This document shows, one piece after another, positions 10,236-21,741 of a stretch of 64,000 bases of DNA; position 1 is the stretch's first letter, and every line of letters begins with the position of its first letter. The DNA is taken from NCBI GenBank assembly GCA_951799405.1, contig OX637361.1:5541156-5605155 (forward strand). The letters are read 5' to 3'. Below the pieces are notes generated by a model. The model was not told the origin of the DNA. It saw nothing but the letters and a program-made list of their open reading frames with translations, and did no database searches. A program made the translations under genes and the position numbers. This stretch comes from Agapetus fuscipes. Its lineage: Eukaryota; Arthropoda; Insecta; Trichoptera; Glossosomatidae.

Positions 10236-11654
10236 GGACAACGCGTCTGTCAAACCACTGTCTCAGGTTCTTAAATCAAGGTGTTCTCCTTCGACCTGGA
10301 GCTCGTTTTCCCTCAATTCTTTGTATGATGTGATGTATGAGTGAATATTTGAAAAGTGTTTTTACGTGAATCTGGTCAATCCAAATGTCAAAAAGTATTT
10401 AACTTGAATATATAAAAAATACGCTGTTTTAGGACATTAAAAAAAAACATTCATTTAAACCTATTTTAATATCTTTTTACGTTGATCTTTAACCAAAGAA
10501 AACTTACGTTTTTCATTCTTGCTTTTCCACTTTGAATTGAAAAGCAATGTATTTGTCAGATAATAAAAATTACGAGAAAAGCGGCATTAAGAGCTCCGAA
10601 AAGATAAGGATTATTCAATATTTATAGGACGGAGAATTTTCAAAGTTTCCTATGACGGAGTTAAAATATTGGTTTTCGGATTGTTGCGAGGCCTGAAAAG
10701 ACCTTCCGTTTTCAGGACCCCAAGTGTAAAACTTTGCGTTCAAAAGCAACCGAATCGTTTCACCAAATATCTATTCAAACTTAAACACCCACAAGAATCG
10801 CTTTTCTTGTTTTAATATATTTTTTAATAAGCGCTATGGGTGAGTTCAAATGCTAAGTTTTAAACTTAGGGCCTAAATATCTTATATCCCGATCAGTGAG
10901 TTACTCAGTCGCCTCAATGCACAGCGCTCTTTCTGAATAACGCGCCTCTTTACTTGCTCCAGCGATTCCCAAATAAGAATTGACGTTTCAAGTTAAGTGG
11001 AGATAATGAAATATAAAATCTTTCTCTCTCTCTAGCGATGACCCGAATAAAATCGAAGCGATTTTTTGTACCTGATAGCTAAAATTTCCCTGAAATAATT
11101 ACATTTTTGCATTTTTTCTTGGTGAAAAAAATGTGGAGTGTTTTTTTTCTCATTGAAAAAGTGACTCGTCTTTTCTGCATTTTTTATTCGATTAATGGAT
11201 TCATTTCTAGAAATTAAAAAACTTTTGACACTCAGAGGTAATTTTATTTTTGTAAAAAAACTTTCTGAAGACACTGACTTATCTTATTTGTTCATGTATG
11301 TAGTACATAAATATAAGTGGTTATTTTGGAATATATAATTTACTTTAGGTTTTAAATGATCCATGGGTTTGTGGAACACCGCTAGACTGACTTGTAGAAT
11401 GACTTTAAACTACCGCTGACTTATCATTGAAATTGTAAATATATATCATTGAATTGATGAAAAATAATGAATCTTAAATCTCGAGTGTTACCCCATAGTT
11501 TCATCAAGATTATCTTTATCATTTTACTTTCACGCTGGAGAAGCCCATCATTGACATGGGCGAAGCGTCCGGAAGCTCCAGTTTTCACAGACCACGGCAA
11601 TAGATCCCGAAAAGTAACTCTCCAGCATCATCAGCCGGCCGTAAAACTCCTAAT
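10236..11654. other. Non-coding stretch with one MITE-D copy
   Basis: MITE-D lies at 10721-10868. A CT run occurs near 11024. Open frames of up to 80 codons here are lysine/phenylalanine-rich translations of AT-rich DNA, with no family features. Confidence 0.45.
10721..10868. mobile_element. MITE-D copy
   Basis: Left end CAAGTGTAAAACTTTGCGTT, right end GCTATGGGTGAGTTCAAATG then CTAAGTTTTAAACTTAGG. The ends are imperfect inverted repeats of the MITE-D terminal pattern. Confidence 0.6.
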
Positions 11655-11975
11655 CACTTTTTTTTTTTAAAGAAAGCCTATGCGGGAGACTCCCTAGATT
11701 CGAGAGACTCTAAGGGTCTATGACACTTATTTTAGTGCCACAGAGGTGTTGGTGATGTGGAAATTGTCCATGTCTGGTTGCAGGGTCGTTAGCTGCGCAG
11801 TGCTGTGGTGTGTGTGGCATTGCTTTGTTTTGAGACACTGAGAGGAAATGGCGATTGATATTGGATTTGAGAAGGGCAAGGTTAAATTGGGATGGAAACA
11901 CAGATACCGGTAACTCATTCCATAAGCGAGCAGTTTGGCAGAGGAATGAGTCGTGAAAACACCAAGTTCTCATAG
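11655..11975 (-). pseudogene. LINE 3' end, second family
   Basis: Minus-strand frame reads [20 protein letters not shown] and NLALLKSNINRHFLS. The pattern S-F---T-RLWN-LP--VF then F-SN-N is the C-terminus of several CR1/Jockey-like LINE ORFs. Downstream on the minus strand comes a 3' UTR containing the complement of GCGGGAGACTCCCTAGATTC, shared with 13848-13944, and an A-rich end. It lies about 110 bp upstream of the host exon. Confidence 0.75.
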
Positions 11976-12084
11976 TTTCGATATCGACTGCAAATGGTTG
12001 AATGTGAGCCGTTCTACGAGTTGTTCTTGTTGTGATTTGATTGTTGTTGATTATTGTAACATGTGTTTGTTTGTATTGTTGCAG

Positions 12085-12233
12085 ATATCAGACGATGATC
12101 GCATGTCCCTCACGACCGCTGTATCCGACGACGATGACGGCGCCGAGAGCGTCATGAACTCGCCGTACAAGGGCAAGCAGACCGGTACTGCGGCCGCCTC
12201 CTTCAACTGCACGGGCGCCGTGCGGAAGGCAGG
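12085..12233 (+). CDS. sif: Internal coding exon, still life (Tiam-type RacGEF)-like
   Basis: A GC-rich island in AT-rich DNA, bounded by TTGTATTGTTGCAG upstream and GTGAGT downstream. It reads in phase 0 from its first base as [20 protein letters not shown], followed by a stretch ending [11 protein letters not shown], and finishes with two bases of the last codon (phase 2). 149 bp. From memory, insect still life proteins have an acidic serine-rich segment ending in this GAVRKAG motif just before the N-terminal PH domain; human TIAM1 has a similar VRKAG at that place. The protein is a guanine-nucleotide exchange factor for Rac GTPases, acting at the cell cortex and synapse. No other exon is certain in the window, so the flanking introns are long. 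Gene identity rests on my recall of the motif and was not searched. The exon call itself is firmer. Confidence 0.65.
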
Positions 12234-13436
12234 GTGAGTGGAACAGTTATTGACCACCCTTAAACAATACTCTCACCAAAGTCACCACATCCTTTACCAC
12301 CCCTTGGCTAACTTTGCCTTCAACTTCCTCTTTTTGAATTTTGTTTCTGGGGAATCAAGAGCCAATTATACAAACAAAAAACAGTTTCGGTAGCTAAAAC
12401 CAAATTAAAATTTACCACAGATATGTATGAGTTTTCCATAGGTATGATTTTTTGAAGAATATATCCGTTATGGACACACATTTTTGACTCGGGTGGTGCT
12501 TAATTCCCATCGGCTAAAGCTCCTCCTTTTTTTGAGCTTAGCGTCTTCCTTGTGATCTACCCAAAGCCTCAAATTTGTTTTTTATAAAGTGTAATTAGGC
12601 TTTAATCCATTACTGTAGGTTTATTTTTTGGTTTATAAAACCTACCACCTTCTTGTAATAATTTAGAAACCTCAACGTGGACTTGACGATGGTTTCAACG
12701 TCAAAAGAGTATATTTGTGGTAATTATAAGGTCTTAGCATAGGTACATTCATTTTGGACATGTGAATAAGGTACCTTTTCAACTTCCTGCCCCCTGAAAC
12801 TGTCTCCAACCTATCTCTCTAAAAAACTGTGTGGATTACTCGCCAACAATAAACCACTCTCAAAATTTTAAATGAGAAAAAGTGCAATCGTTTAATTTTT
12901 TAAACTTGATTGTTATATTAAAAGGACCAGTTATTGCCACAGACCAATAACACAAAATTCGGAAGCAAAAAATGGGTACAACAAATTTCTATCATCAGTC
13001 AATTGTAGCTTAGTGTCTTTAACATGCCAAGCTTTGCTTTCTATAAAATGTTCATGAAATTACTTTACATCGAAAACTTCATCAATATTTTATCGAATGC
13101 AATTTTATCCCATTTACAAAATGGATGCTCTTACCGTAACGCGATTGGTTTAACCAACTTATTATTATAATTTTTTGCTCTAAAAAAAAGTTCAAGCTGT
13201 AACCGCTATCCAATTTTTTTTTGGCCATCATAATAAAATTATATAAAACCACCGACGTAAAAATGAAAACCCAAAAAAATGACTGCACTCGACTCTGGGC
13301 GGCAGATGTGTCCGAACGTTGGAGAGAGAGAGGTTATTGAATATGCATGAGCGGCCAATGACGGGGACGGCCACCCCATCTCAACCCGACACGTCCCGAC
13401 CGAAACCGACACCTGCCGACTTCGGACTTCGGGCCA
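12234..13436 (+). other. Intron downstream of the host exon
   Basis: Begins with the 5' splice site GTGAGT. AT-rich, with no further exon-like island or known repeat in this part. Confidence 0.55.
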
Positions 13437-13570
13437 ACAAGTACAAAACTTTAAATTTAAACTCAACCATCGCGTTAAACCAAAAATATATTAAATAGTA
13501 AACGCTTTCTAGAGGCTCTGTTTTAGTTTATTTACATTTTTTGGTAAACGTTAACGCGAAGTTTTAGACG
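13437..13570. mobile_element. MITE-D copy
   Basis: Left CAAGTACAAAACTTTAAATT and AACTCAACCATCGCGTT, right AACGTTAACGCGAAGTTTTA. Inverted ends with GAGGCTCTGTTTTAGTTTAT in the middle, as in the copies at 58733 and 63593. Confidence 0.65.
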
Positions 13571-13847
13571 GGTGGTACTGAAAGTTAACTAACCAAGTGG
13601 TGCTACTGCGCGTGCAAAATTTCAGTTTCGATTATCTGGGACTCCAAGATATAAATATTAAGCGAATATTTTGCGAAAATTTTTGTTGTGAATTTTTTAT
13701 TAATTCATTATATAATGGATATACAAGATGAGTATTGGCTACCTCTTTGACGATTACCGTAAGTGTTGAAAGTGGCTTGGAGCCAAATTTCTTAACTTCT
13801 ATGAGAATATACATATCCAAGGAATTCCGATTAACAAATATAGTAAG

Positions 13848-13944
13848 TTTTTTTTTTTTTTTTAAGAAATCCTGTGCGGGAGACTCCCTAGATTCTAAAG
13901 ACTCTAGGGGTCTATGACACTTTTTGTAGTGCCGCAGAAGTGTA
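13848..13944 (-). repeat. LINE 3' UTR fragment (family of 11655-11975)
   Basis: A T-run, then TGTGCGGGAGACTCCCTAGA and GGGGTCTATGACACTTTTTG, nearly the same as 11662-11745. It directly precedes the SINE-2 copy at 13945-14272. Confidence 0.7.
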
Positions 13945-14272
13945 CGAGCTTGGTCGTCGCTACAAAGCGCCTATACTCAAGCAAGACCCAGTTGCTGTAA
14001 GGCTGGATGGACCTTTGGTGACCGGTCATTGGTAAAGGTTTATGAATTTTTCAACCCAGCGAAGAGCACATTCGAAATATAAATGGTATATTTTTGTGCT
14101 CCGCCGGGATCCGAATCCACAATCTTCCATTTACGAGTCCGAAGTGCTGCCACTACGGACTACGGACCGGTCCAAGATGCCAAGGACACGCGGTGTACCT
14201 GTCCACACCCAATGTTGCTTAACTTCGGTAATCTATGGGAACCGGTGCTTTCAACATGCTAACGTCGTTGAC
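13945..14272 (-). repeat. SINE-2 with 5S rRNA-like head (deleted)
   Basis: Minus strand starts with a 5S-like block (complement of CCCAATGTTGCTTAACTTCG and GGTGTACC), then the tRNA-like block with box B (CTCCGCCGGGATCCGAATCC on the plus strand), then the SINE-2 body. About 25 bp of the 5S block present in the 55302-55725 copy are missing between GTACCTG and TCCACACCC. Confidence 0.8.
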
Positions 14273-14760
14273 AAGTTGAGACAAAACTGTACAAAAAAAC
14301 TAGTTTTCTTTATAGCAACAGAAAATAGTCTCCTAAAAATGAATCAAATTGAACCAAAGGTCGTATTCTAGTTTTTGTAGATTCGATAAATACAAATAAA
14401 TAATTTATTTATAATGATTTCCCTGTTTTTCAAAAAAAAATCTTAAAATTCGCCTTTGATTTTACACAATTCAAATGGTATAATATTCAAGTCACTTTTC
14501 ATATTTTCAGTTACAATTTTTAATTATTTGATAAACTCTTTTGGCTCAAGTTTGTTATATTTTATTTGCTTATTTAATTTAATCCAATTTTCTCGTTTTA
14601 TTTTATATGAAAAAATATTTCAAGCCGTATAATATTTCATCAAAGGCAACGATAATTAGCGAGTTTTTCCGAGCTCACTCCATTCACCTCAAACTACAGA
14701 GAACTTGTTCAAGTCAAACGAAACAATAGTTTCGCGGGTGCCTTGTGTGATTCTGAGAGC

Positions 14761-15112
14761 GTACTGCCTCCTACCCCAGCCTCCAACCCTTACTTCCTAC
14801 CCTAACGTTCCTCCTACCCTAACTTAGGGGGTATATGAAGCGTTACACAATCATGGCCTGAAAACATAATCTTTGCTGTGAAATAGCTGCCATAGTAATA
14901 AACAGAGTTGTACTCTATTAACTTTTTCGTACTTTTCTATCTACTTCCTACTCTAGCTTGCTACCCTTGCTTCCTGCTCTTACATTCCTCGTATCTAACT
15001 TAGGGGTTGTATAAGGCGTTACAAAATCATCATGGCCTGAAATCAAAGGACGACCGTAGTATAAAACAGATTTTTACCTAATCAACTTCTTGTAGTTTTC
15101 TCTATACATATA
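14761..15112. repeat. Diverged direct repeat, 2 units of about 176 bp
   Basis: Unit 1 (14761-14936) has CTTAGGGGGTATATGAAGCG and ACACAATCATGGCCTGAAA. Unit 2 (14937-15112) has CTTAGGGGTTGTATAAGGCG and AAAATCATCATGGCCTGAAA at matching offsets. Both open with a C/T-rich TTCCTAC tract. Confidence 0.65.
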
Positions 15113-15811
15113 CATACATAATTGACACAAAAGCTTCCAAAAAGATCTTTAGATTATACTTTAACATTAATGTTTAATGTACGCTCACAAGCACCACGTG
15201 TGAGTTCACGCTTACACAAGCTGCATGTGTGCTGATAAAATAAAATAAAATCCTGACTTAGGTGAGTGGGGAATTTTGCTGTCAGGTTGATACACAACCT
15301 CACCATCAAATACGCACTTATTTTGAGAACCGCGCAATCCGGATTTCTTGACTAATGTATTGAAAGAAACGTTTACACGGATCGCGAAAAGTAGAATCCA
15401 TTGAAATTTGTTGGGGTGCTCCAAAGACACACATTTTTAAAGTGTCTCATATTTGAGGTTTTTCAATCATGTATATGAATCAAAAAATAATTTATTATTT
15501 TACAAACATATTGTTACCTTACTGCATTTATATTTTACTATAGGTTCTTGAAGTCTAGAACACATTTTGGTCTTTTTTCCACAACTCCCCTCGTCTACAC
15601 CCAATAAAACCACTATCTAAAATCACACACAGACACGCACACGTTTATTTCCCACAAACACACTCTCACTCCAACTATCTGCGTCGGGATATTGATCCAC
15701 GTTTCGGGAACACTGGAAGAAGTTTCCCAATCCGGGACAATTAGTCGCAAAGCGGGCGTGACGCAAGGAAAGAATGGGCCGAGGCATATCAGATGTCAAC
15801 ACTCAGCTCCG

Positions 15812-15928
15812 TAACGTTTAAACCCAACCGAATCGTTAAATATATCGAAACCCAAACGCTCACTAGAAGCGTTGCTTGAGCTTCTGTAAATCTTTTGGTG
15901 AACGGGATGATGGAAAGTTTTATACTTG
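15812..15928. mobile_element. MITE-D copy, decayed
   Basis: TTTAAACCCAACCGAATCGTT on the left and GGAAAGTTTTATACTTGAG on the right follow the MITE-D end pattern. The centre has AGAAGCGTTGCTTGAGCTTC. Confidence 0.45.
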
Positions 15929-16307
15929 AGACACAAGCGCGCTCAAGCAGACTAAACTAGGAGGTTGCAAGAATCCAACCAATAGTGTGTGGCTTACATA
16001 TATTTGGTGCGAAAAGCCTTAGAAGAAAGATTCTCGTTTATTATTTACTATATTGGTTGTATAACACTTACAAAGTCATGGATTAATTGTATGTTGTATC
16101 AATAAATGTACATGATTTTTTTCTGTGTACCTACAATCCTAAGATTAAAAAAACAACGTAAAAATTTGTAGCACGTTTGTTTCAGGGTGTAAATAAAATC
16201 AGTTGGTTCAATCAATTCATTATTAAAATAGTCCTTTAAGGGTATTTTTGATACATAAAATATACAATTATTTTATGCTATTATATTTTTCGATACAGTT
16301 CAATATA

Positions 16308-16510
16308 GGTATAATCTTAGTTGCAAAGATACATTACATTTAAGATACATGCATTCTCATTAGCAGTTACTCAAACCTTCCTCATACCCGTCCTGTATGT
16401 ATGTGACAAAAGGACCCACAGCACATGGACGCTCATACAAAGCTATGTATTTTCTCAAGTGGCGTATGGGTGTAAGTACAGTATGAGTGGTCAGTCTCAG
16501 ATCAGCATAT
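16308..16510 (-). repeat. Repeat A, decayed copy
   Basis: Starts TAATCTTAGTTGCAAAGATA, has ACATTTAAGATACATGCATT, and ends near CAGTATGAGTGGTCAGTCTC. The middle is replaced or strongly diverged. Confidence 0.55.
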
Positions 16511-16605
16511 ATCTAAGACAAGGAATATTGAATAATAAAATTGTAGTTGTGTGAAAATCTCAGCAGGTCTAGACGCGTTTAACCTCGCACGCTTTAGCTT
16601 GCTGT

Positions 16606-16755
16606 CTAGACGTGCGGAACAATCCTAGGCGTGGTGATTTGTCCGCACATGCGGCATGACCACTTATCCGCACACGAGGCGTGATCATTTCCCCGCATGT
16701 GTTTCGTGATCGCTTCCCCGCATGTGCGGCACGCTGCCTCACGCCCGCAACACGT
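16606..16755. repeat. CpG-rich 25-bp minisatellite
   Basis: Six imperfect 25-bp units in exact register, the clearest at 16631-16655, 16656-16680, 16681-16705 and 16706-16730. Core GTGATCATTTCCCCGCATGT then GCGGC. Several units contain the near-palindrome CCGCACATGCGG. The block is sharply GC-rich compared with its surroundings. Confidence 0.8.
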
Positions 16756-17450
16756 TTTTCTGACAATCTTTTTTATTTGTTCTGGCGAATAGCGTGCGAG
16801 AAATGTTTATTGCGATTTGATCCTCGTTTTTACTTTTGTTGGGGCATGTTGTGCCACACAATGGGCCTCACCAGCCTCACCAGCCACCCGATCTGCCGCA
16901 AATGAGATGTCAATTTTATTATCATGTTCTCATTATTTCCTTTTATTAAAAGCGAGTGTTTTTCCTCCACAAACAGCATTTTTATTACATAAACTTTCAG
17001 TTCTTTTCCTTATTTTCATACTGAAAGGATGATAATAATAAATAAATAGTAATTAAGGTCTTTGTTTTTTTTATCAATATGTACATAATAATATTACAAT
17101 TACAAAAATCTAATTACAATAAATACTCCCCACAGTAAGCATAGCTTGTGTTTCGGGGAGGATTCCAACTTAAAATTGATTACTTAATAGATAAATATTT
17201 CTTAATATTTACTTATAATTAATCACTCAATAGATAGTCATTTCCTACTAAGCATTTCACAAAAATTATAACAAAAATTCAATATTTATAGTGAACAGTG
17301 TTTTGTTTCAATTCATCCAAAAATTATAAAATTAAACAATATGAATTTTCACAGTGTTAATACACAAACAATACAAAATATAAACATTCAATATGTAAAT
17401 GGATGTAGAATAATATTTTTATATTCTAGTAGAACATTATTTTAATAAGA
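16756..17450. other. AT-rich stretch, nothing recognised
   Basis: No gene or recurring repeat seen. The open frames here are short and lack family features. Confidence 0.45.
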
Positions 17451-17451
17451 T

Positions 17452-17540
17452 GTCGGTGTTATGGCCGAGGAGTACAAGTGGCTGATCTTTCCAGCGTATT
17501 TGGAATGGAATAACGCTGGTTCGATCCCCGCTGGGTCATT
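17452..17540 (+). repeat. tRNA-like sequence (Leu/Ser type), probably a SINE head
   Basis: Has a box-A-like TATGGCCGAGGAGTACAAG and a box-B-like GGTTCGATCCCCGC at class II tRNA spacing. The ends do not form an acceptor stem, so a working tRNA gene is unlikely. I read it as a SINE head or tRNA pseudogene. Confidence 0.5.
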
Positions 17541-17765
17541 TGACTCTGACTTTGGCCCTGGTTCAACAGATGTCATTAGGTAATTATTAATTAATAATTT
17601 ATTGAAATAAACAAGAATGAATTATTCATTGATGATATTAATACCTGTTTCTGGACAGAAATACACTATTAAGGCTGCATAATTCTAATCGTAATAAATT
17701 TTAGCTAGAACTAATTAATTATTTGACTAAACTATTTTTCAGAAAATTATCCCCTTAGTTCAATA

Positions 17766-18002
17766 CCCTTAGTACGAGTTGCAAAACTTGAGTAATGTAA
17801 AGTTTACGCTAATTATTAAAGAGTGATTTCCCCCAAAATCTGCCGTTTTTGGTTGTTTGAACTTGATTTTCTTCATCACTGTAACTCTTTTGCTAAGACC
17901 ACAAAGTGTAAGAAACAAAAAACGGCAGATTTTGGGAGAAATCACTCTTTAATATTTTCCGTACACTTTACTTTTCTCAAGTTTTGCAACTCGTACTAAG
18001 GG
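17766..18002. mobile_element. Long-TIR MITE, TA-flanked
   Basis: Arms of about 85 bp: left CCCTTAGTACGAGTTGCAAA, AAAGAGTGATTTCCCCCAAA, ATCTGCCGTTTTT; right AAAAACGGCAGAT, TTTGGGAGAAATCACTCTTT, TTTGCAACTCGTACTAAGGG. TA at both flanks suggests a Tc1/mariner-mobilised foldback element. 237 bp. Confidence 0.9.
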
Positions 18003-18761
18003 TACAGATAGACCCACAGAGGTAATTTCACATTAGCAATGTTTATGTGTATACTGGACATTTTTCTTAGATCAGGTTGTTTAGAATGTGATTTTTAAGA
18101 CAAAGCCATTGAAAAATCATTTATGAAAAAATGGTAGACAAGTACTGGGGGCACGACACACCATCATTAAAGGTTTTAGGAGAAAAATATATTCCTAGTT
18201 TTTCTTTCTTCCATTTTTTATGATTCATCAACCCGTAGATTCTTTGTATGAATTGCAATAAATGCATTTCTTGTGTGTTATATTTTCGATTCTCAATTTG
18301 AAATCACTTTTTTTTAAGGTGATGTTGTAGGGAAACATAATATTCTCTGAATTCAGAGCGTTTACTTTAAGATTAAGTTGTTTACTGTTGGAAGTAAAAT
18401 TAATGTTGGCATCTGAAACTAATTTACAAAATAACAACTACAATAAAACAAACTGGATCGAACTGTGAATTACAGATTTATATGGGTAATGTTTACATGG
18501 AATAACAATAAATTGTTTAAGAGGTTTTGTTAGTTATTAAAAAAGGGTATTTAATTGTTGCAATGGAGTCGTCATATATTTGTAGGTAAATGCATCTTAC
18601 CAAATGAAGCGATTTTTAATAATACACAAATTAGAATATATATTTGTTCCTGAATTATATTAAGTGGGATAAATATATTTTTTTCATTAAAATGTAATAA
18701 CACAGCCTAGCTACTTACTGACATATTTCTAATAGAGAGATTGACCATCTATAATATTTTA
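18003..18761. other. AT-rich stretch, nothing recognised
   Basis: No credible gene, no inverted repeat and no recurring family detected. Confidence 0.45.
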
Positions 18762-18995
18762 TAATCTAAGTCGCAAATGCATATTAATATTTAAAATGCA
18801 AATTAAATGCATGCCAACAAACAGACACTTGAAAGTGTGCACTTATAATTCTTATATTTGTACTTTCAATAAAAATCAATTGAACATAAGCTCGGCAACT
18901 TTTTCCGACTTTCCTTGAAACAGGGATGTCATTAGCAAAGTGAACCATTTTTTAAAGTATGGGTGGTCAGCCACACACCAACTTATAAGTCAAAG
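18762..18995 (-). repeat. Repeat A, full copy
   Basis: TAATCTAAGTCGCAAATGCA at one end; AACAAACAGACACTTG, TTGAACATAAGCTCGGCAAC and CAGGGATGTCATTAGCAAAG inside; ACCAACTTATAAGTCAAAGA at the other end. Confidence 0.75.
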
Positions 18996-19094
18996 AATAC
19001 TAGATACCTATTTGTCCTTTCACAAGGTTTCCAAAATTCTTAAGTATCTTCTTTAATTTCTCCTTTCTTATTCTACGTAAGTAAAGCAATATTA

Positions 19095-20355
19095 AGGCCC
19101 GGTATTTTGAAGTATCGTAAAGTTAACTAAAATGCAATTTTAGTTAAATCATCATAATATTTCATTCACCGAATTTCGGCAGTAAATATTTAGTAACTTT
19201 AACTTTCGATTTTCAAGATGGCGGCGCTTCACTGACAGCAGCTGTCCTTTTTTAATGTAAGGATACATCAAAACTGTTGCAAACTGAACATTTTTTGTCT
19301 CGTTTTCTAGCTTAATGAAGGTAAGGGATATGATTTTTATGAATAGTTGTTGGTTTTAAAGCTTTTTAATGGCATTTTAATTATTTCCAAGATTTGGGGG
19401 CGGGGCTTCATACTTCGGCAATGTTCGGTTTTAGTTAACTCGAGATTGAGTATTTTGAATAAAAGTTCAAGTAATAGTTAACTAAAATATTACTACAGTT
19501 CAATATACCGGGTTTTAGGCGGTATTTTGAAGTACCGTAAAGTTAACTAAAATGCAATTTTAGTTAAATCATCATAATATTTCACTCACCGAATTTCGGC
19601 AGTAAATATTTAGTAACTTTAACTTTCGATTTTCAAGATGGCGGCGCTTCACTGACAGCAGCTGTCCTTTTTTAATGTAAGGATACATCAAAACTGTTGC
19701 AAACTGAACATTTTTTGTCTCGTTTTCAAGCTTAATGAAGGTAAGGGATATGATTTTTATGAATAGTTGTTTGTTTTAAAGCTTTTTAATGGCATTTTAA
19801 TTATTTCCGAGATTTGGGGGCGGGGCTTCATACTTCGGCAATGTTCGGTTTTAGTTAACTCGAGATTGAGTATTTTGAATAAAAGTTCAAGTAATAGTTA
19901 ACTAAAATATTACTACAGTTCAATATACCGGGCCTTAGGCGGTATTTTGAAGTACCGTAAAGTTAACTAAAATGCAATTTTAGTGAAATCATCATAATAT
20001 TTCACTCACCGAATTTCGACAGTAAATATTTAGTAACTTTAACTTTCGATTTTTAAGATGGCGGCGCTTCACTGACAGCAGCTGTTCTTTTTAAATGTAA
20101 GGATACATCAAAATTGTTGCAAACTGAACATTTTTTGTCTCGTTTTCTAGCTTAATGAAGGTAAGAGATATGATTTTTATGAATAGTTGTTTGTTTTACA
20201 GCTTTTGAATGGCATTTTAATTATTTCCAAGATTTGGAGGCGTGGCTTCATTCTTCGGCAATGTTCGGTTTTAGTTAACTCGAGATTGCGTATTTTGAAT
20301 AAAAGTTCAAGTAAAAGTAAACTAAAATATTACTGCAGTTCAATATACCGGGCCT
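19095..20355. mobile_element. MITE with a 420-bp monomer in three tandem copies
   Basis: Monomers start at 19101, 19521 and 19941, exactly 420 bp apart, and differ at few positions. The array is bounded by inverted ends AGGCCCGGTATTTTGAAGTA (left) and CAGTTCAATATACCGGGCCT (right), with TATTA on both flanks. Each monomer carries TTTCAAGATGGCGGCGC or a close variant at the same offset. Monomers 1 and 2 also have a GC box, GGGGGCGGGGC; it is mutated in monomer 3. Non-coding. Confidence 0.85.
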
Positions 20356-20360
20356 TATTA

Positions 20361-21502
20361 AAAAAAAAATGTCTCTCATCATTTGATTGAAACATAAGTA
20401 CGTAGCAAAAATATGACATCAGTTACTAGTGTTATTAAAAACGTTACATGACATAACATACTACGAACTGGCATTTGCCTCCAGAGAGATCGACCAGATA
20501 CCAATCTATTTTAATTATTCGCATAACTCTCAGGTTTCGCTACGCCAAATGTTTACGTGATGATATACTTTATCTTAACGTGAGATTTCACATCAACTCC
20601 AGAAGTACAAAATTCTAAGTTAAAACTCAATCATAAAAATATATGATAACTAAAAAATCTCCTCTAGTGATCGTTTAACCTTTGAAACATTTGGATGAAA
20701 CGCTTTGGCGAAGTTTATACTAGGTGTGCAGATTTTGATTACGTTGAGTGTTTGCCTACGTCAAAGCACTCTGGGGACACGAGTCAATCTAACATCCATT
20801 TATCTGGACGACTGAATTTGCGAGATGGTTTTTAATGACAGATTATTATCAACTCTCGACGTGGTTTTTAAATATGACATTTAAATGTCAAGCCAATGTA
20901 CCTACATATGTACCTGTTTGATTGGAGCTATTTTTTTTAGCGAAAGCTGTTTTCGCGTATATGTGAGGATTTTTCTAATATGTAGGTTAGTTTAGAGCCA
21001 TTAAAGTACCAATTAAAGGCATCTAGCGCCGACACAAGAAGGCTTTTTGCTTTGTTGTCGTTAAAGTTATGTTTAAATACCTATTAATAATTAATTTAGG
21101 AATTTACAAACCATATTTTTTGTACACTGGTATCACTTTTTATTATATAAACTCTCAAACTTTCTAAAGATTGACAGCTTAGTATCGCCCAAACCATTGG
21201 CCTGTGGGTAATTTAATTTAATACATCGGCATATCAAATTAAAACCACAGGGGACTTTTTGTACTTCTTTCATCACATCCTGTCTCCATAATCCTCCCCA
21301 GTTTATGAGAAATGACACAAAAAGATGTAAGGATAGCTTGTTCAAATCATCACAAAAAGTAGCAACTCCATAACAACAAATCAATGATATACGAGTAGAA
21401 GAAAAAGGTTTTATTTTAAAAAGTATTACAAATATTATTTAAGTACAAGTACCTTGCGCGTCTAACAATCTTATCACCACAAGGCAGTAGGAGATCAAGG
21501 GT
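20361..21502. other. Non-coding stretch with one decayed MITE-D
   Basis: MITE-D-like ends lie at 20600-20724 (AGAAGTACAAAATTCTAAGT and GCGAAGTTTATACTAGG). Nothing else is recognised. Confidence 0.45.
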
Positions 21503-21698
21503 GGAAGTCTCGACAGCCGTCGGTAGATCATACCATAGCTATTTGAAGATAGATCGAAATATAACATGGCGGTGTCTGAACAGCTGATAGTTGTTCCATA
21601 TAAAATGGATCAGCTTTTGATACACCACACCGTTGTAGTTCGTCCTATTCTTCAAATAAATACAGTAAGATCTATCGACGGCCGTCGAGACTTTCATT
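21503..21698. mobile_element. Long-TIR foldback element
   Basis: Arms of about 75 bp: left GGAAGTCTCGACAGCCGTCG, GCTATTTGAAGATAG, GAACAGCTGATAGTTGTTCC; right GATCAGCTTTTGATACACC, TATTCTTCAAATAAA, CGACGGCCGTCGAGACTTTC. The arms are clearly complementary but diverged. Non-coding. Confidence 0.75.
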
Positions 21699-21741
21699 CC
21701 ATGATGGTAAAAATTTCGATGGATGGACAGTGGTAATACAG

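Larger units (their letters stand above)
14273..16300. other. Non-coding stretch with a duplicated 176-bp segment
   Basis: Contains the direct repeat at 14761-15112, a decayed repeat A piece near 15140-15255 (TTCACGCTTACACAAGCTGC) and a MITE-D-like copy at 15812-15928. No coding frame is supportable. Confidence 0.5.

Noticed and set aside
11618..11650. Hammerhead-like CUGAUGAUG near 11630 on the minus strand
   Set aside because: No GAAA follows at a usable distance and the stems do not form.
17452..17540. A Leu/Ser tRNA gene
   Set aside because: The ends do not pair and the variable arm region does not fold convincingly.
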